Assembly (NCBI GenBank): GCA_900769555.1
Contig: CAAGHA010000070.1
Coordinates: forward strand, 3,435-67,434
Source of the DNA: Bacteroidales bacterium
GTDB lineage: Bacteria > Bacteroidota > Bacteroidia > Bacteroidales > Paludibacteraceae
Reading direction: 5' to 3'
DNA: 64,000 nucleotides
In this document: piece by piece, positions 9,342-17,155 of the stretch
How the letters are laid out: each line of letters opens with the position of its first letter
How positions within the stretch are numbered: the stretch's first letter is position 1
The notes under the pieces: generated by a model
Seen by the model: the letters and a program-made list of their open reading frames with translations, nothing else
Told to the model about the DNA's origin: nothing
The model's database searches: none
Program-made: the position numbers and the translations under genes

Positions 9342-10390
9342 TATATTATCAGCATTGCATCTCCGTAAGTACCAAAGCGATACCCCTCTTTCAAGGCAAC
9401 GTCGTAGGCGTTCATAACTTTGTCATAATCACCAAATGCGCAAATCATCATCAATAATGTAGAGTAAGGTAATTGGAAGTTGGCAATCATCGAATCTGCT
9501 ACGGTAAAATCGTATGGAGGGAAAATAAATTTGTTGGTCCATCCGTCATATGCCTTAATTAAACCGTCGGTTCCAACGCAAGTTTCTAATGATCTCATAA
9601 CAGTTGTACCAACTGCACAAATACGATTTTTATTGCGTCGAGCATTGTTGATTATCTCTACATTTTCAGGAAGAATCTGCATTTGTTCTGAATCCATCTT
9701 ATGTTTTGTAAGATCCTCTACGTCTATCTCTCTAAAGTTTCCTAATCCTGCATGTAAAGTGATAAAAGAGAATTCACAACCCTTGATTTCCAAACGTTTT
9801 AAAAGTTCTCTACTAAAGTGCATTCCGGCTGTAGGAGCAACAACCGCTCCTTCGTTCTTTGCAAAGATTGTTTGATAACGAATCTCATCATCAGGTTCAA
9901 CAGGGCGATTTATGAATCTAGGCAAAGGTGTTTCTCCTAATTCATATAGTGTCTTTCTAAACTCTTCGTAAGAGCCATCAAACAAAAATCGTAAAGTTCT
10001 TCCTCTTGAAGTTGTATTATCAATTACCTCTGCAACCAAAGAATCGTCTTCTCCGAAGTATAGTTTATTTCCAATACGGATTTTTCTTGCAGGATCAACC
10101 AATACATCCCAAAATTTCATCTCCTTGTTAAGCTCTCTTAAGAGGAATACTTCAATTTTTGCACCTGTTTTCTCTTTATTTCCATATAGACGAGCAGGGA
10201 ATACTTTAGTATCATTGAATACAAATACATCTTTATCATCAAAATATTGAACCAAATCTTTAAAGATTTTATGTTCAATCTCTCCCGTTTTCCTATTAAG
10301 AACCAACATTCTTGATTCGTCCCTGTTTGGAGTAGGGTAGAGAGCGATTTGCTCATCAGGCAAATCGAATTTAAATTCGGATAGTTTCAT
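9341..10390 (-). CDS. queA: S-adenosylmethionine:tRNA ribosyltransferase-isomerase
   Basis: 349 residues, normal for QueA. It transfers and isomerises the ribosyl group of AdoMet onto 7-aminomethyl-deazaguanine in tRNA, giving epoxyqueuosine. The N-terminus MKLSEFKFDLPDEQIALYP is the family start. The block VVAPTAGMHFSRELL (about residues 184-198) and TLHAGLGNFR (about 212-221) are conserved substrate-site segments. It is the last gene of the ftsX-DUF3098-uppP-truB-queA operon, 12 nt after truB, and is followed by a terminator. The pairing with truB puts two tRNA-modification genes together, as in other Bacteroidetes. Confidence 0.96.
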   Translation of the reverse strand: MKLSEFKFDLPDEQIALYPTPNRDESRMLVLNRKTGEIEHKIFKDLVQYFDDKDVFVFNDTKVFPARLYGNKEKTGAKIEVFLLRELNKEMKFWDVLVDPARKIRIGNKLYFGEDDSLVAEVIDNTTSRGRTLRFLFDGSYEEFRKTLYELGETPLPRFINRPVEPDDEIRYQTIFAKNEGAVVAPTAGMHFSRELLKRLEIKGCEFSFITLHAGLGNFREIDVEDLTKHKMDSEQMQILPENVEIINNARRNKNRICAVGTTVMRSLETCVGTDGLIKAYDGWTNKFIFPPYDFTVADSMIANFQLPYSTLLMMICAFGDYDKVMNAYDVALKEGYRFGTYGDAMLII

Positions 10391-10402
10391 ATCTTTGTTT
10401 AT

Positions 10403-11128
10403 TTATAAATTTACTTTCTCCTTGTTTATAATCTCTTTAAAGTCGTCGATACTTATACATTCTTTTAGTGTTATATCTCCGATTCTTGTTCTTTCTAAAT
10501 CGCTTAAGTGGGCACCACTTTTTAAAGCTTCTCCAATATCCCTTGCTAATGCTCTAATATAGGTTCCTTTGCTACATACAACCCTAATCACGGCTCTCAT
10601 CTCCTGAAAATCTAATAATTCGATTTCATCAATTACCAATGTTTTAGGTTTTATCTCTACGTCTTCTCCATTCCTAGCATATTCATAAGCCCTCTTTCCA
10701 TTGATTTTTACGGCCGAATATTTGGGTGGGATTTGTTGAATCTCTCCGATAAATGTTTTTAGCGTTTCTCGAAGTAAATCTTCTGTAATGTGCTCTGTCG
10801 GAAAGGTCGCATCTATCTCTGTTTCTAAATCAAACGAGGGGGTTGTGGATCCTAATTGTAATGTTGCAATATACTCTTTTGTTTGATACTGAAACGACTC
10901 AATCTTTTTTGTTGCTTTCCCTGTACAAACAATCATAACTCCTGTTGCCAATGGATCCAATGTTCCTGCATGTCCGATTTTTAATTTCTTTACCCCTAAC
11001 TCCTTTCGAATGAGGTATCGAACTTTATTTACCAAATCAAATGAGGTCCATGTTTTAGCTTTATTGAAATAGAGAACTTCTCCTTTCGTATAGCGATTTT
11101 CTTCTCCTACTTTCTTCCCTTCTTCCAT
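10403..11128 (-). CDS. truB: tRNA pseudouridine-55 synthase
   Basis: 241 residues, slightly short of the E. coli enzyme because the C-terminal PUA region is reduced. It makes pseudouridine at position 55 of the tRNA T loop. The catalytic motif is HAGTLDPLATGVMIV (about residues 53-67), with the nucleophilic Asp in LDP. PPKYSAVKINGKRAYEYAR (about 137-155) and CSKGTYIRALARDIG (about 189-203) are the other family blocks. The start ATG shares one base with the uppP stop, so translation is coupled. Confidence 0.95.
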   Translation of the reverse strand: MEEGKKVGEENRYTKGEVLYFNKAKTWTSFDLVNKVRYLIRKELGVKKLKIGHAGTLDPLATGVMIVCTGKATKKIESFQYQTKEYIATLQLGSTTPSFDLETEIDATFPTEHITEDLLRETLKTFIGEIQQIPPKYSAVKINGKRAYEYARNGEDVEIKPKTLVIDEIELLDFQEMRAVIRVVCSKGTYIRALARDIGEALKSGAHLSDLERTRIGDITLKECISIDDFKEIINKEKVNL

Positions 11129-11976
11129 TAAGCAACCTCCAAATTATATCCGTAAGCCATTAAAATAAGGATTAATGCCCCAACAATGATTCGATACCAT
11201 CCAAATAGTTTAAATCCATATTTGGAGACAAAGGATATGAAGAATTTTATCGCTAATAGTGCTACAATGAATGCAACAACATTCCCAACTATCAAGATGA
11301 TAAGGTTGTCAGTTATCAATTGCACGCCATCGGGTGATAAAAATAGTTTTAATAACTTATATCCGGTTGCTGCTAACATTGTTGGAACTGCCAAGAAAAA
11401 TGAAAATTCTGCAGCCTCTTTTCTTGTAAGCTTTTGAGCCATTCCTCCTACGATAGTTGCCATAGAACGCGATACCCCCGGGATCATAGCAATGCATTGA
11501 AAGAGACCAATATAAAATGCTTTTTTCTCTGTTAATATGGTATCTTCTGAACCTTTGTTGAAGATTTTGTCGCAGAACAACATAAAAACACCTCCTATAA
11601 TCAACATTATAGCTACTACTTCTACACTTTCTAATAGAGCATCAATAGTGTCGGAGAAAGCTAAACCGAAAATTGCTGCAGGAATAAATGCAATAAGTAG
11701 TTTCCAGTAAAAATCATATTTATGAAGTAGCTTTTTTAACGTGTTACTGTCTTCTGGTATCGGTGTCGAGTTTAATTGAAAAAAGCGTTTCCAATAGAGA
11801 CATACAACGGAAAGAATAGCTCCGAATTGAATGATAACCGTGAAAGCTTTTACAAAATCAGTACTCTTAACTCCCAATATACCTTGAGTTATGATCATGT
11901 GTCCGGTCGATGAAACGGGCAAAAACTCCGTCAAACCTTCAACTATAGCTATGATAATTGTTTCAAATAGATTCAT
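11128..11976 (-). CDS. uppP: undecaprenyl-diphosphate phosphatase
   Basis: 282 residues from the ATG at 11976. The frame is open to 12036, but the 20 extra residues precede the conserved MNLFETIIIAIVEGLTEF start and would overlap DUF3098 more deeply. This is the multi-pass membrane enzyme (BacA type) that dephosphorylates C55-PP to recycle the lipid carrier for peptidoglycan and glycan export. The active-site blocks EGLTEFLPVSSTGHM (about 13-27) and PGVSRSMAT (about 163-171) are both present. It overlaps DUF3098 by 14 nt and truB by 1 nt. uppS at 40,216 makes the lipid whose recycling this enzyme performs. Confidence 0.95.
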   Translation of the reverse strand: MNLFETIIIAIVEGLTEFLPVSSTGHMIITQGILGVKSTDFVKAFTVIIQFGAILSVVCLYWKRFFQLNSTPIPEDSNTLKKLLHKYDFYWKLLIAFIPAAIFGLAFSDTIDALLESVEVVAIMLIIGGVFMLFCDKIFNKGSEDTILTEKKAFYIGLFQCIAMIPGVSRSMATIVGGMAQKLTRKEAAEFSFFLAVPTMLAATGYKLLKLFLSPDGVQLITDNLIILIVGNVVAFIVALLAIKFFISFVSKYGFKLFGWYRIIVGALILILMAYGYNLEVA

Positions 11977-12211
11977 CGTTGGTTTCTCCTTTCTTTGGAC
12001 GCCATAGTATAGCGAAAATTTCAAATACAAATCCAAATAAAGCGATCATCGGAGCTATTGTAATGCGTTGTGTACTGAAAATCTCCGGATTGAATGTAAC
12101 TCCGTCTGTACTATCTCCTCCAATCATCAATGCAAAACCTAATATGATAATCATAAAACCGATTGCCATTAGGTACAAATTTGTTTTTTGTAAAGCGTAA
12201 GAACTTTTCAT
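11963..12211 (-). CDS. DUF3098 small membrane protein
   Basis: 82 residues with two hydrophobic segments (about 10-30 and 51-70) separated by a short loop with GGDSTDGVTFNPEIFS. This is the DUF3098 family, found almost only in Bacteroidetes and almost always between ftsX and uppP. Its role is unknown; the position suggests a part in envelope growth or cell division. It starts 12 nt after the ftsX stop and overlaps uppP by 14 nt. Confidence 0.88.
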   Translation of the reverse strand: MKSSYALQKTNLYLMAIGFMIIILGFALMIGGDSTDGVTFNPEIFSTQRITIAPMIALFGFVFEIFAILWRPKKGETNDESI

Positions 12212-12223
12212 TTTTTTTTATTT

Positions 12224-13096
12224 TTAATTGTAATATAATTCGTCGGAATTTTGTTTTAAATATTTGTTCACTGCAAAGAATGAAGCACATGTGGTGATTA
12301 CAATGCTACAGATTGTTAAGCATCCAAATAGTGTTATGTAATTCTTAAAGTTATACAATTCCAATAGTTGAACAATTGAGTTCTCTTTGAAGAAATAACC
12401 TATTGCAACGAAATATATAAGCGCAAAAATTACAGCAATGATGGCAATTATCATTCCTTGTAAAATGTAGGGTTTGCGGATGAAATTGCTTGTAGCTCCT
12501 ACTAATTTCATGGTGTGAATCAAAAAACGATCCGAACGAACCAAAAGTTGAATTGTATTGTGAATCAATCCGTATGATATAATCAGCATAACAATCATTG
12601 CTATACTCAGCATTAGTGCTACTCGGTTTATGTTGCGGACTATTGTGTGAACCATCGTCTTGGGATATTCTGTCCGTTTTATAAATTTGAACCGATTTAA
12701 ATCTTTAACAATCAGTGTTAAACTGTCATTGTTGGCGTATGAGGCCTCCATATTGATGACAAATGTGTTTGGTAGTGGATTGTCTTTTTCAAACTCTTCA
12801 GGATTTTCCCCAATCTCAGCACATAACTCTTTTATTGCATCTTCTTTGCTGATGTATTGTGTCTTTTTTGCGTAACGTTGATTGGATAAAAAATAGGTTA
12901 ACTCTTCTATTTCCGAATTTTGTGCCTTATTATCCAAATAGATGGTTAGCGTAACGTTTTCTAATAATGAACTTGTTAGTTGATTTGAAATATGACCCAC
13001 GATTAATATACATCCCAACAGAAATAAAACCAATGAGATACTTATGGCGGATGTTAATTTTGAATTTAAAAACTTATATTTGCTTTTTTTTGTCAT
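12224..13096 (-). CDS. ftsX: cell division protein FtsX (ABC transporter permease-like)
   Basis: 290 residues. It has an N-terminal membrane segment (about 13-34), a periplasmic domain (about 36-160) including the stretch around DNPLPNTFVINME (about 104-116), and three C-terminal membrane segments (about 160-180, 208-230, 255-280). FtsX with the ATPase FtsE activates cell-wall hydrolases at division. ftsE is not beside it, which is usual in Bacteroidetes. It is the first gene of a five-gene envelope/tRNA operon. Confidence 0.93.
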   Translation of the reverse strand: MTKKSKYKFLNSKLTSAISISLVLFLLGCILIVGHISNQLTSSLLENVTLTIYLDNKAQNSEIEELTYFLSNQRYAKKTQYISKEDAIKELCAEIGENPEEFEKDNPLPNTFVINMEASYANNDSLTLIVKDLNRFKFIKRTEYPKTMVHTIVRNINRVALMLSIAMIVMLIISYGLIHNTIQLLVRSDRFLIHTMKLVGATSNFIRKPYILQGMIIAIIAVIFALIYFVAIGYFFKENSIVQLLELYNFKNYITLFGCLTICSIVITTCASFFAVNKYLKQNSDELYYN

Positions 13097-13174
13097 CTTC
13101 TTCCTAAAATTACAACTGATAGGGTACCAACCCCCCTAATTACGTTACAAATTTGCGTATATATATTCGCTCAA

Positions 13175-13182
13175 CAAATTTA
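13175..13182 (-). promoter_or_regulatory. possible -7 box for the ftsX operon
   Basis: On the minus strand this reads TAAATTTG, fitting TAnnTTTG, about 80 bp upstream of ftsX. No -33 TTTG is seen at the right distance, so the support is weak in this AT-rich stretch. Confidence 0.35.
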
Positions 13183-13302
13183 ATATTATTAATTTTTGTT
13201 AAATAATAAGTTTATTATCTCTTTTAAAAACTATTATTTATTATTCAATAAGAAAAATTTGTTAAAATATTAAAATTCAATTATGTTTGTTGCAGTGAAG
13301 GA

Positions 13303-13310
13303 TACATTTG
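13303..13310 (+). promoter_or_regulatory. predicted -7 box for the CotH-protein gene
   Basis: TACATTTG fits TAnnTTTG. Transcription would start near 13,317. That leaves the ATG at 13,321 almost without a leader and favours the ATG at 13,354, which begins a clean signal peptide. Confidence 0.5.
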
Positions 13311-13353
13311 AAATGTATTAATGCAAATCATGTTGGTATTTAATTATTTAGTT

Positions 13354-16300
13354 ATGAAAACAAATAGAATTTTATATTTTTTATTTTTGCTATTGTTCTA
13401 TCCGGCTTATGTGTTTTCTTCTGTTCATATTAATGAAATAATGGTGAAAAATATTTCGAAACATATCAATGAAAATTTTAATTTTGAGGGTTGGGTAGAA
13501 TTGTATAATTCTGGGAATGAGCCGATTGAATTGTCTAATTATTTTTTCTCCAACGACCGTGACAACAGTTATTTGTGGCAGTATGAGGGGAATATGACTA
13601 TACAACCACATGGATTTGCTGTTTTTTATTTCGATGAATTGGATACGCTTAATCATACTAATTTTAAATTAGATAGTGATGGGGGCTGTTTGTATTTATC
13701 TGATAGCGAGGGGGCTGTTGTGGATTTGGTGAATTATCCTTTACCAACTCGAAATGTTTCGTATGGTAGAACTGTTGACGGGGGAGATGTATGGGCTCTT
13801 TTGTTGACTTCGACATTGTCTGCTTCAAACAATGGTGTGGGTATCGCTTCTGCTCAGACGGAGTCTCCTATCTTTTCCCCAAGGGCTGGTTTTTATTCAA
13901 ACTCGTTGAGTGTGGAGATTACAGCAACTAATTCGGCTGCAAAAATTTACTTTACTACGGATGGTTCGGAACCGACAATTTCTTCTAAGTTGTATTCTGC
14001 TCCTATTCCAATTAATCAAACAACGCCTTTGCGTGCTATTGCGGTTGTGGATGGTGAGGTGTCAAGTTTGGTTTCAACAGCAACTTATTTTGTGAATCAG
14101 GCTAATATCCCTACATCAACGAAGGTTGTCTCCTTGTCAACAAATGATGACTATGTGAGAGGGGACGAATTGGGGATTTTAGTTGCTGGACGAAATGGTA
14201 GTACGGTTCCTTCGCGTTGTGGTTCTTCTGATAGAACAGCAAATTATATGAATGATTGGGATCGTCCTTGTAATTTTGAGTTGTTTGATGAAGAGAGTGT
14301 TAGTCAAATTAATCAAGAGGTTAAAATTGGTACTTTTGGAGCTTGTTCTCGTACTAAACCGATTAAATCTATTAAGATTAAAGCAAATAAGTCTTTCGGT
14401 AATAATAAATTTGATTATCCGATTTTTAATGAAAAACCTAATCTTAAGTGGAAAAGTATCGTTTTAAGAAATTCTGGTAATGACTTTGGTCGAATGTTGT
14501 TCAGAGATGGTTTCTTGCAATCGTTGGCGACTTCAACAATGGATATAGATCATCAGGCTTATGAGCCTTCTGTTGTTTTCTTAAATGGTGAGTATTATGG
14601 AATGTTGGGGGTTAGAGAGCGTACGAATAAGGATTTTATTTACTCTAATTATGGTTTGGATGGGGGGCAGTTTTGTATCGAGGAGACTCAGTTAAAGGCT
14701 GTTGAATGCCCTGCATTTCAAGAGGTTTTAGATTTGGCTGCACGCCGGGATATAAACTCTCCGGAGTTTTTTAGTGATATGAAGAAGGTGATTGATGTGG
14801 ATGAGTTTTTAAATTATTTTATGACGCAAATTTATTTTTGTAACCAAGATTGGTCTGAAGGAAATAATAAGGCATGGAAGCCTTCTGAGAATGGTAAGTG
14901 GAGATGGATCTTGTATGATTTGGATTATACTACTTCTGTATATATGGATTACATGCAAACAAATGGTTTTATTTATGCTGCAAAGTGTAAATATTTCTCG
15001 CAATTTATTAAAAATGATGAGGTGAGAAATCGTTTAATGACCAAGTTTGTTAGGCATGCGGGAACTACTTTTAATCCGAAGTATGTTTCAAACTTTATGG
15101 ATAGTATGGTGGCAAATGTGGAAGCAGAGGCTGATTACTTTTTTGATTATTTGACAGAGAAAAAATGTAATGAGGCGGGGGATTGGCGTAATGAGGTTGA
15201 AAAAGTGAGAAATTTTGTTTCAAACAGAAAAGATTATTTAATGAGTCATGTTAAAGATTCTTTAAGGTTGGGTGAACCGTTACCTATTCATATCTACTCC
15301 GATATAGATGGTGCCGGTTTTGTTTTAAATAATTTGGAGAGTGTTTTAAGCAGGGATTTTAGAAGTATGTATTTTACAAATTCAGAACTCTCGGTCTCTC
15401 CAATTGTTCCTGATGGTTATATTTTTAAAAATTGGGAAGTTCGTCAAGAAAATTATTTGGTTAATGTGAATGATACTTGGAAGTATTTATACAAAAGTGA
15501 GTCGGTAGATCCATCATGGAAAACATCTTCTTTTGATGATTCGGCATGGAGTTCCGGACAAGCTCCATTGGGTGCAGGTGTCTCCTATTATCAAAAAACG
15601 TCACTATCTGGTTCTTCTACCGGTGGCTTTGGTGGTGGCTTTGGTGGTGGCTTTGGTGGTGGTTTCGGCGGCTTCGGTGCGACAGTTAATACAACTACTT
15701 ACTTTAGAAAAGTATTTTCTATCGAGAATGTAAATCTCCTTAATGATAAGTTGGAGGCGTTAGTGCATATCAATGATGGTGCTATTATTTATATAAATGG
15801 AACGGAGGTTTATCGTCATAATTTACCTTCTGGAGTTGTCGCTGATACTATAACCGCAATTCGAGAAATGGATTCGTATGCAACAATTCAGTTTGATGTT
15901 CCTCGAAGCCTATTGATTTCCGGAGAAAATATTATTGCTGTCGAACTTCATAATGCAAAGGGTTCTTCCTCTATCGTATTTGATATGTCTTTGTTTGATT
16001 ATAATACAGGGTCGTCTGTGCTAAATAGTTCTTCTAATCAAAATTATACGGCTAATGTTACGGATAAACTTGTGTTAAAAGCTGTGTATGAGAAAGATTT
16101 GAATTGGGTTCCTTCTGAGGTAAAATTGTTTATCAATGAGATATGTGCTTCAAATAATCAATATGTTGATGAGTATCGCCAAGATGAGGATTGGATAGAG
16201 ATCTATAATGATGGTACTTCTCCTGTTGATTTAGCGGGTATGTATATCTCTGATAAAAGGAAGGATTTGACTAGATTTCAAATTCCTACTGGTTATCCTG

Positions 16301-16869
16301 AAAAAACAACGGTTCCGGCTAAGGGTTATTTGATTATTTGGGCTGATGCAGATTCTTCTTCTCAAGGTCCTTTGCACACCAATTTTAAGTTGTCAAAATT
16401 GGAAACTCAAACTATTTCGTTGTCAAGAAATGTAAATGGTACGATAGAAGTGATAGATTCGATTCGCTATAACATTCATAATGAGGGGCAATCTTATAGT
16501 CGTTTCTCGTATGCTGATAATGGGGCTTGGTGTGTAACGGCTCGACCAACTTTTGCTGCAAAAAATGCCTATTTCCCGATGGCTGAGTCAGAGTCTAATC
16601 CTGAAGAGACGGATAATACCTTGACGGATTCAAATGGTATTGGTGTTTTGAGTGTTTACCCTAATCCTGTTGAGGATTATTTGTGGTTTAATTTTGAAAA
16701 TGGACAGGAGGGTTGGGTATCTATCTCAGATTTGTCTGGAAGAATTTTGATTAGTAAGAAACTTCGTTCTGGTGAGTCTATCTCTGTTCGAAACCTAACT
16801 AGTGGTATTTATGTGGCAAATGTTTTATTGGGTAAAAAACAATTTGAAAGGAGATTCGTAAAATTTTAA
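13354..16869 (+). CDS. secreted CotH-type protein with lamin-tail domains and T9SS tail
   Basis: 1,171 residues from the ATG at 13354, chosen because MKTNRILYFLFLLLFYPAYV is a standard signal peptide; the frame opens 11 codons earlier. Order: signal peptide (1-23); lamin-tail domain (about 24-140, VHINEIMVKN, WVELYNSG); chitobiase-like C-terminal Ig domain (about 165-245, IYFTTDGSEPT); CotH kinase-like domain (about 310-640, with KSIKIKANKSFG and WRWILYDLDYT near 517); a galactose-binding-like beta domain (about 710-890) interrupted by a (GGGF)n run; second lamin-tail domain (about 925-1065); and a T9SS type A sorting domain (about 1095-1171, VYPNPVEDYLWF to FERRFVKF). CotH proteins are atypical protein kinases of spore coats and also occur on cellulosome-like scaffolds. 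Here the role is probably at the cell surface. Substrate unknown. Confidence 0.9.
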   Translation: MKTNRILYFLFLLLFYPAYVFSSVHINEIMVKNISKHINENFNFEGWVELYNSGNEPIELSNYFFSNDRDNSYLWQYEGNMTIQPHGFAVFYFDELDTLNHTNFKLDSDGGCLYLSDSEGAVVDLVNYPLPTRNVSYGRTVDGGDVWALLLTSTLSASNNGVGIASAQTESPIFSPRAGFYSNSLSVEITATNSAAKIYFTTDGSEPTISSKLYSAPIPINQTTPLRAIAVVDGEVSSLVSTATYFVNQANIPTSTKVVSLSTNDDYVRGDELGILVAGRNGSTVPSRCGSSDRTANYMNDWDRPCNFELFDEESVSQINQEVKIGTFGACSRTKPIKSIKIKANKSFGNNKFDYPIFNEKPNLKWKSIVLRNSGNDFGRMLFRDGFLQSLATSTMDIDHQAYEPSVVFLNGEYYGMLGVRERTNKDFIYSNYGLDGGQFCIEETQLKAVECPAFQEVLDLAARRDINSPEFFSDMKKVIDVDEFLNYFMTQIYFCNQDWSEGNNKAWKPSENGKWRWILYDLDYTTSVYMDYMQTNGFIYAAKCKYFSQFIKNDEVRNRLMTKFVRHAGTTFNPKYVSNFMDSMVANVEAEADYFFDYLTEKKCNEAGDWRNEVEKVRNFVSNRKDYLMSHVKDSLRLGEPLPIHIYSDIDGAGFVLNNLESVLSRDFRSMYFTNSELSVSPIVPDGYIFKNWEVRQENYLVNVNDTWKYLYKSESVDPSWKTSSFDDSAWSSGQAPLGAGVSYYQKTSLSGSSTGGFGGGFGGGFGGGFGGFGATVNTTTYFRKVFSIENVNLLNDKLEALVHINDGAIIYINGTEVYRHNLPSGVVADTITAIREMDSYATIQFDVPRSLLISGENIIAVELHNAKGSSSIVFDMSLFDYNTGSSVLNSSSNQNYTANVTDKLVLKAVYEKDLNWVPSEVKLFINEICASNNQYVDEYRQDEDWIEIYNDGTSPVDLAGMYISDKRKDLTRFQIPTGYPEKTTVPAKGYLIIWADADSSSQGPLHTNFKLSKLETQTISLSRNVNGTIEVIDSIRYNIHNEGQSYSRFSYADNGAWCVTARPTFAAKNAYFPMAESESNPEETDNTLTDSNGIGVLSVYPNPVEDYLWFNFENGQEGWVSISDLSGRILISKKLRSGESISVRNLTSGIYVANVLLGKKQFERRFVKF
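15622..15678 (+). repeat. 12-bp tandem repeat coding for a Gly/Phe tract
   Basis: Four to five units of GGTGGCTTTGGT run in frame and encode a GGFG repeat at about residues 757-775 of the CotH-type protein. The first units are identical at DNA level and the last one or two are diverged (TTCGGCGGCTTCGG). Such a run can expand or contract by slippage without shifting frame. Confidence 0.85.
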
Positions 16870-16892
16870 ATACTCTAACTTCTATTTCTATA

Positions 16893-17036
16893 AGAAGTTG
16901 CCTAATTTATATTTTACACATATTTGAGGGGGCTTTTTGATGCTATTTTTATTCACTCTTTTACAGTTTATAGTGGATTATTAAATGATGATTAAAAATA
17001 GACCAAAAACATCCCTCAAAAGTGTTGGAACTTATG
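16893..17036 (+). repeat. R2 dispersed hairpin element, copy a
   Basis: It starts AGAAGTTGCCTAATTTA like copy b and shares the blocks ACATATTTGAG, TAGTGGA, TATTA and AAAAGTGT in the same order. It folds on itself: GAGGG (16926-16930) with CCCTC (17013-17017), and CTATTTTTA (16943-16951) with TAAAAATAG (16993-17001). Its right end is cut where an R1 3' segment begins. It lies 23 bp after the CotH-gene stop. Confidence 0.6.
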
Positions 17037-17109
17037 ATTTTTCAAAAGCATCTGAAATAGAATTTATTACAGTTAGAAACAAAAATCGTAATTTATAGAA
17101 GTTGCCTTA
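17037..17109 (+). repeat. R1 element, 3' segment (copy b)
   Basis: TTCAAAAGCATCTGAAATAG, ATTTATTA, AGAAACAAAAATCG and the end TAATTTATAGAAG match the 3' third of the R1 copy at 32,179-32,352. It continues directly from R2 copy a. A weak R1-like left end (TTCTATAA, 16,886-16,893) lies on the other side of R2, so the whole may be an R1 element rearranged by R2. Confidence 0.6.
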
Positions 17110-17155
17110 TTAAAAAGATAATCTATAGAGTTTGCTTTTTGTTTGTTCTTGCGTT

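Noticed and set aside
15600..15690. CRISPR-like or microsatellite array
   Set aside because: The 12-bp units are contiguous, in frame and encode GGFG inside a larger gene; there are no spacers.
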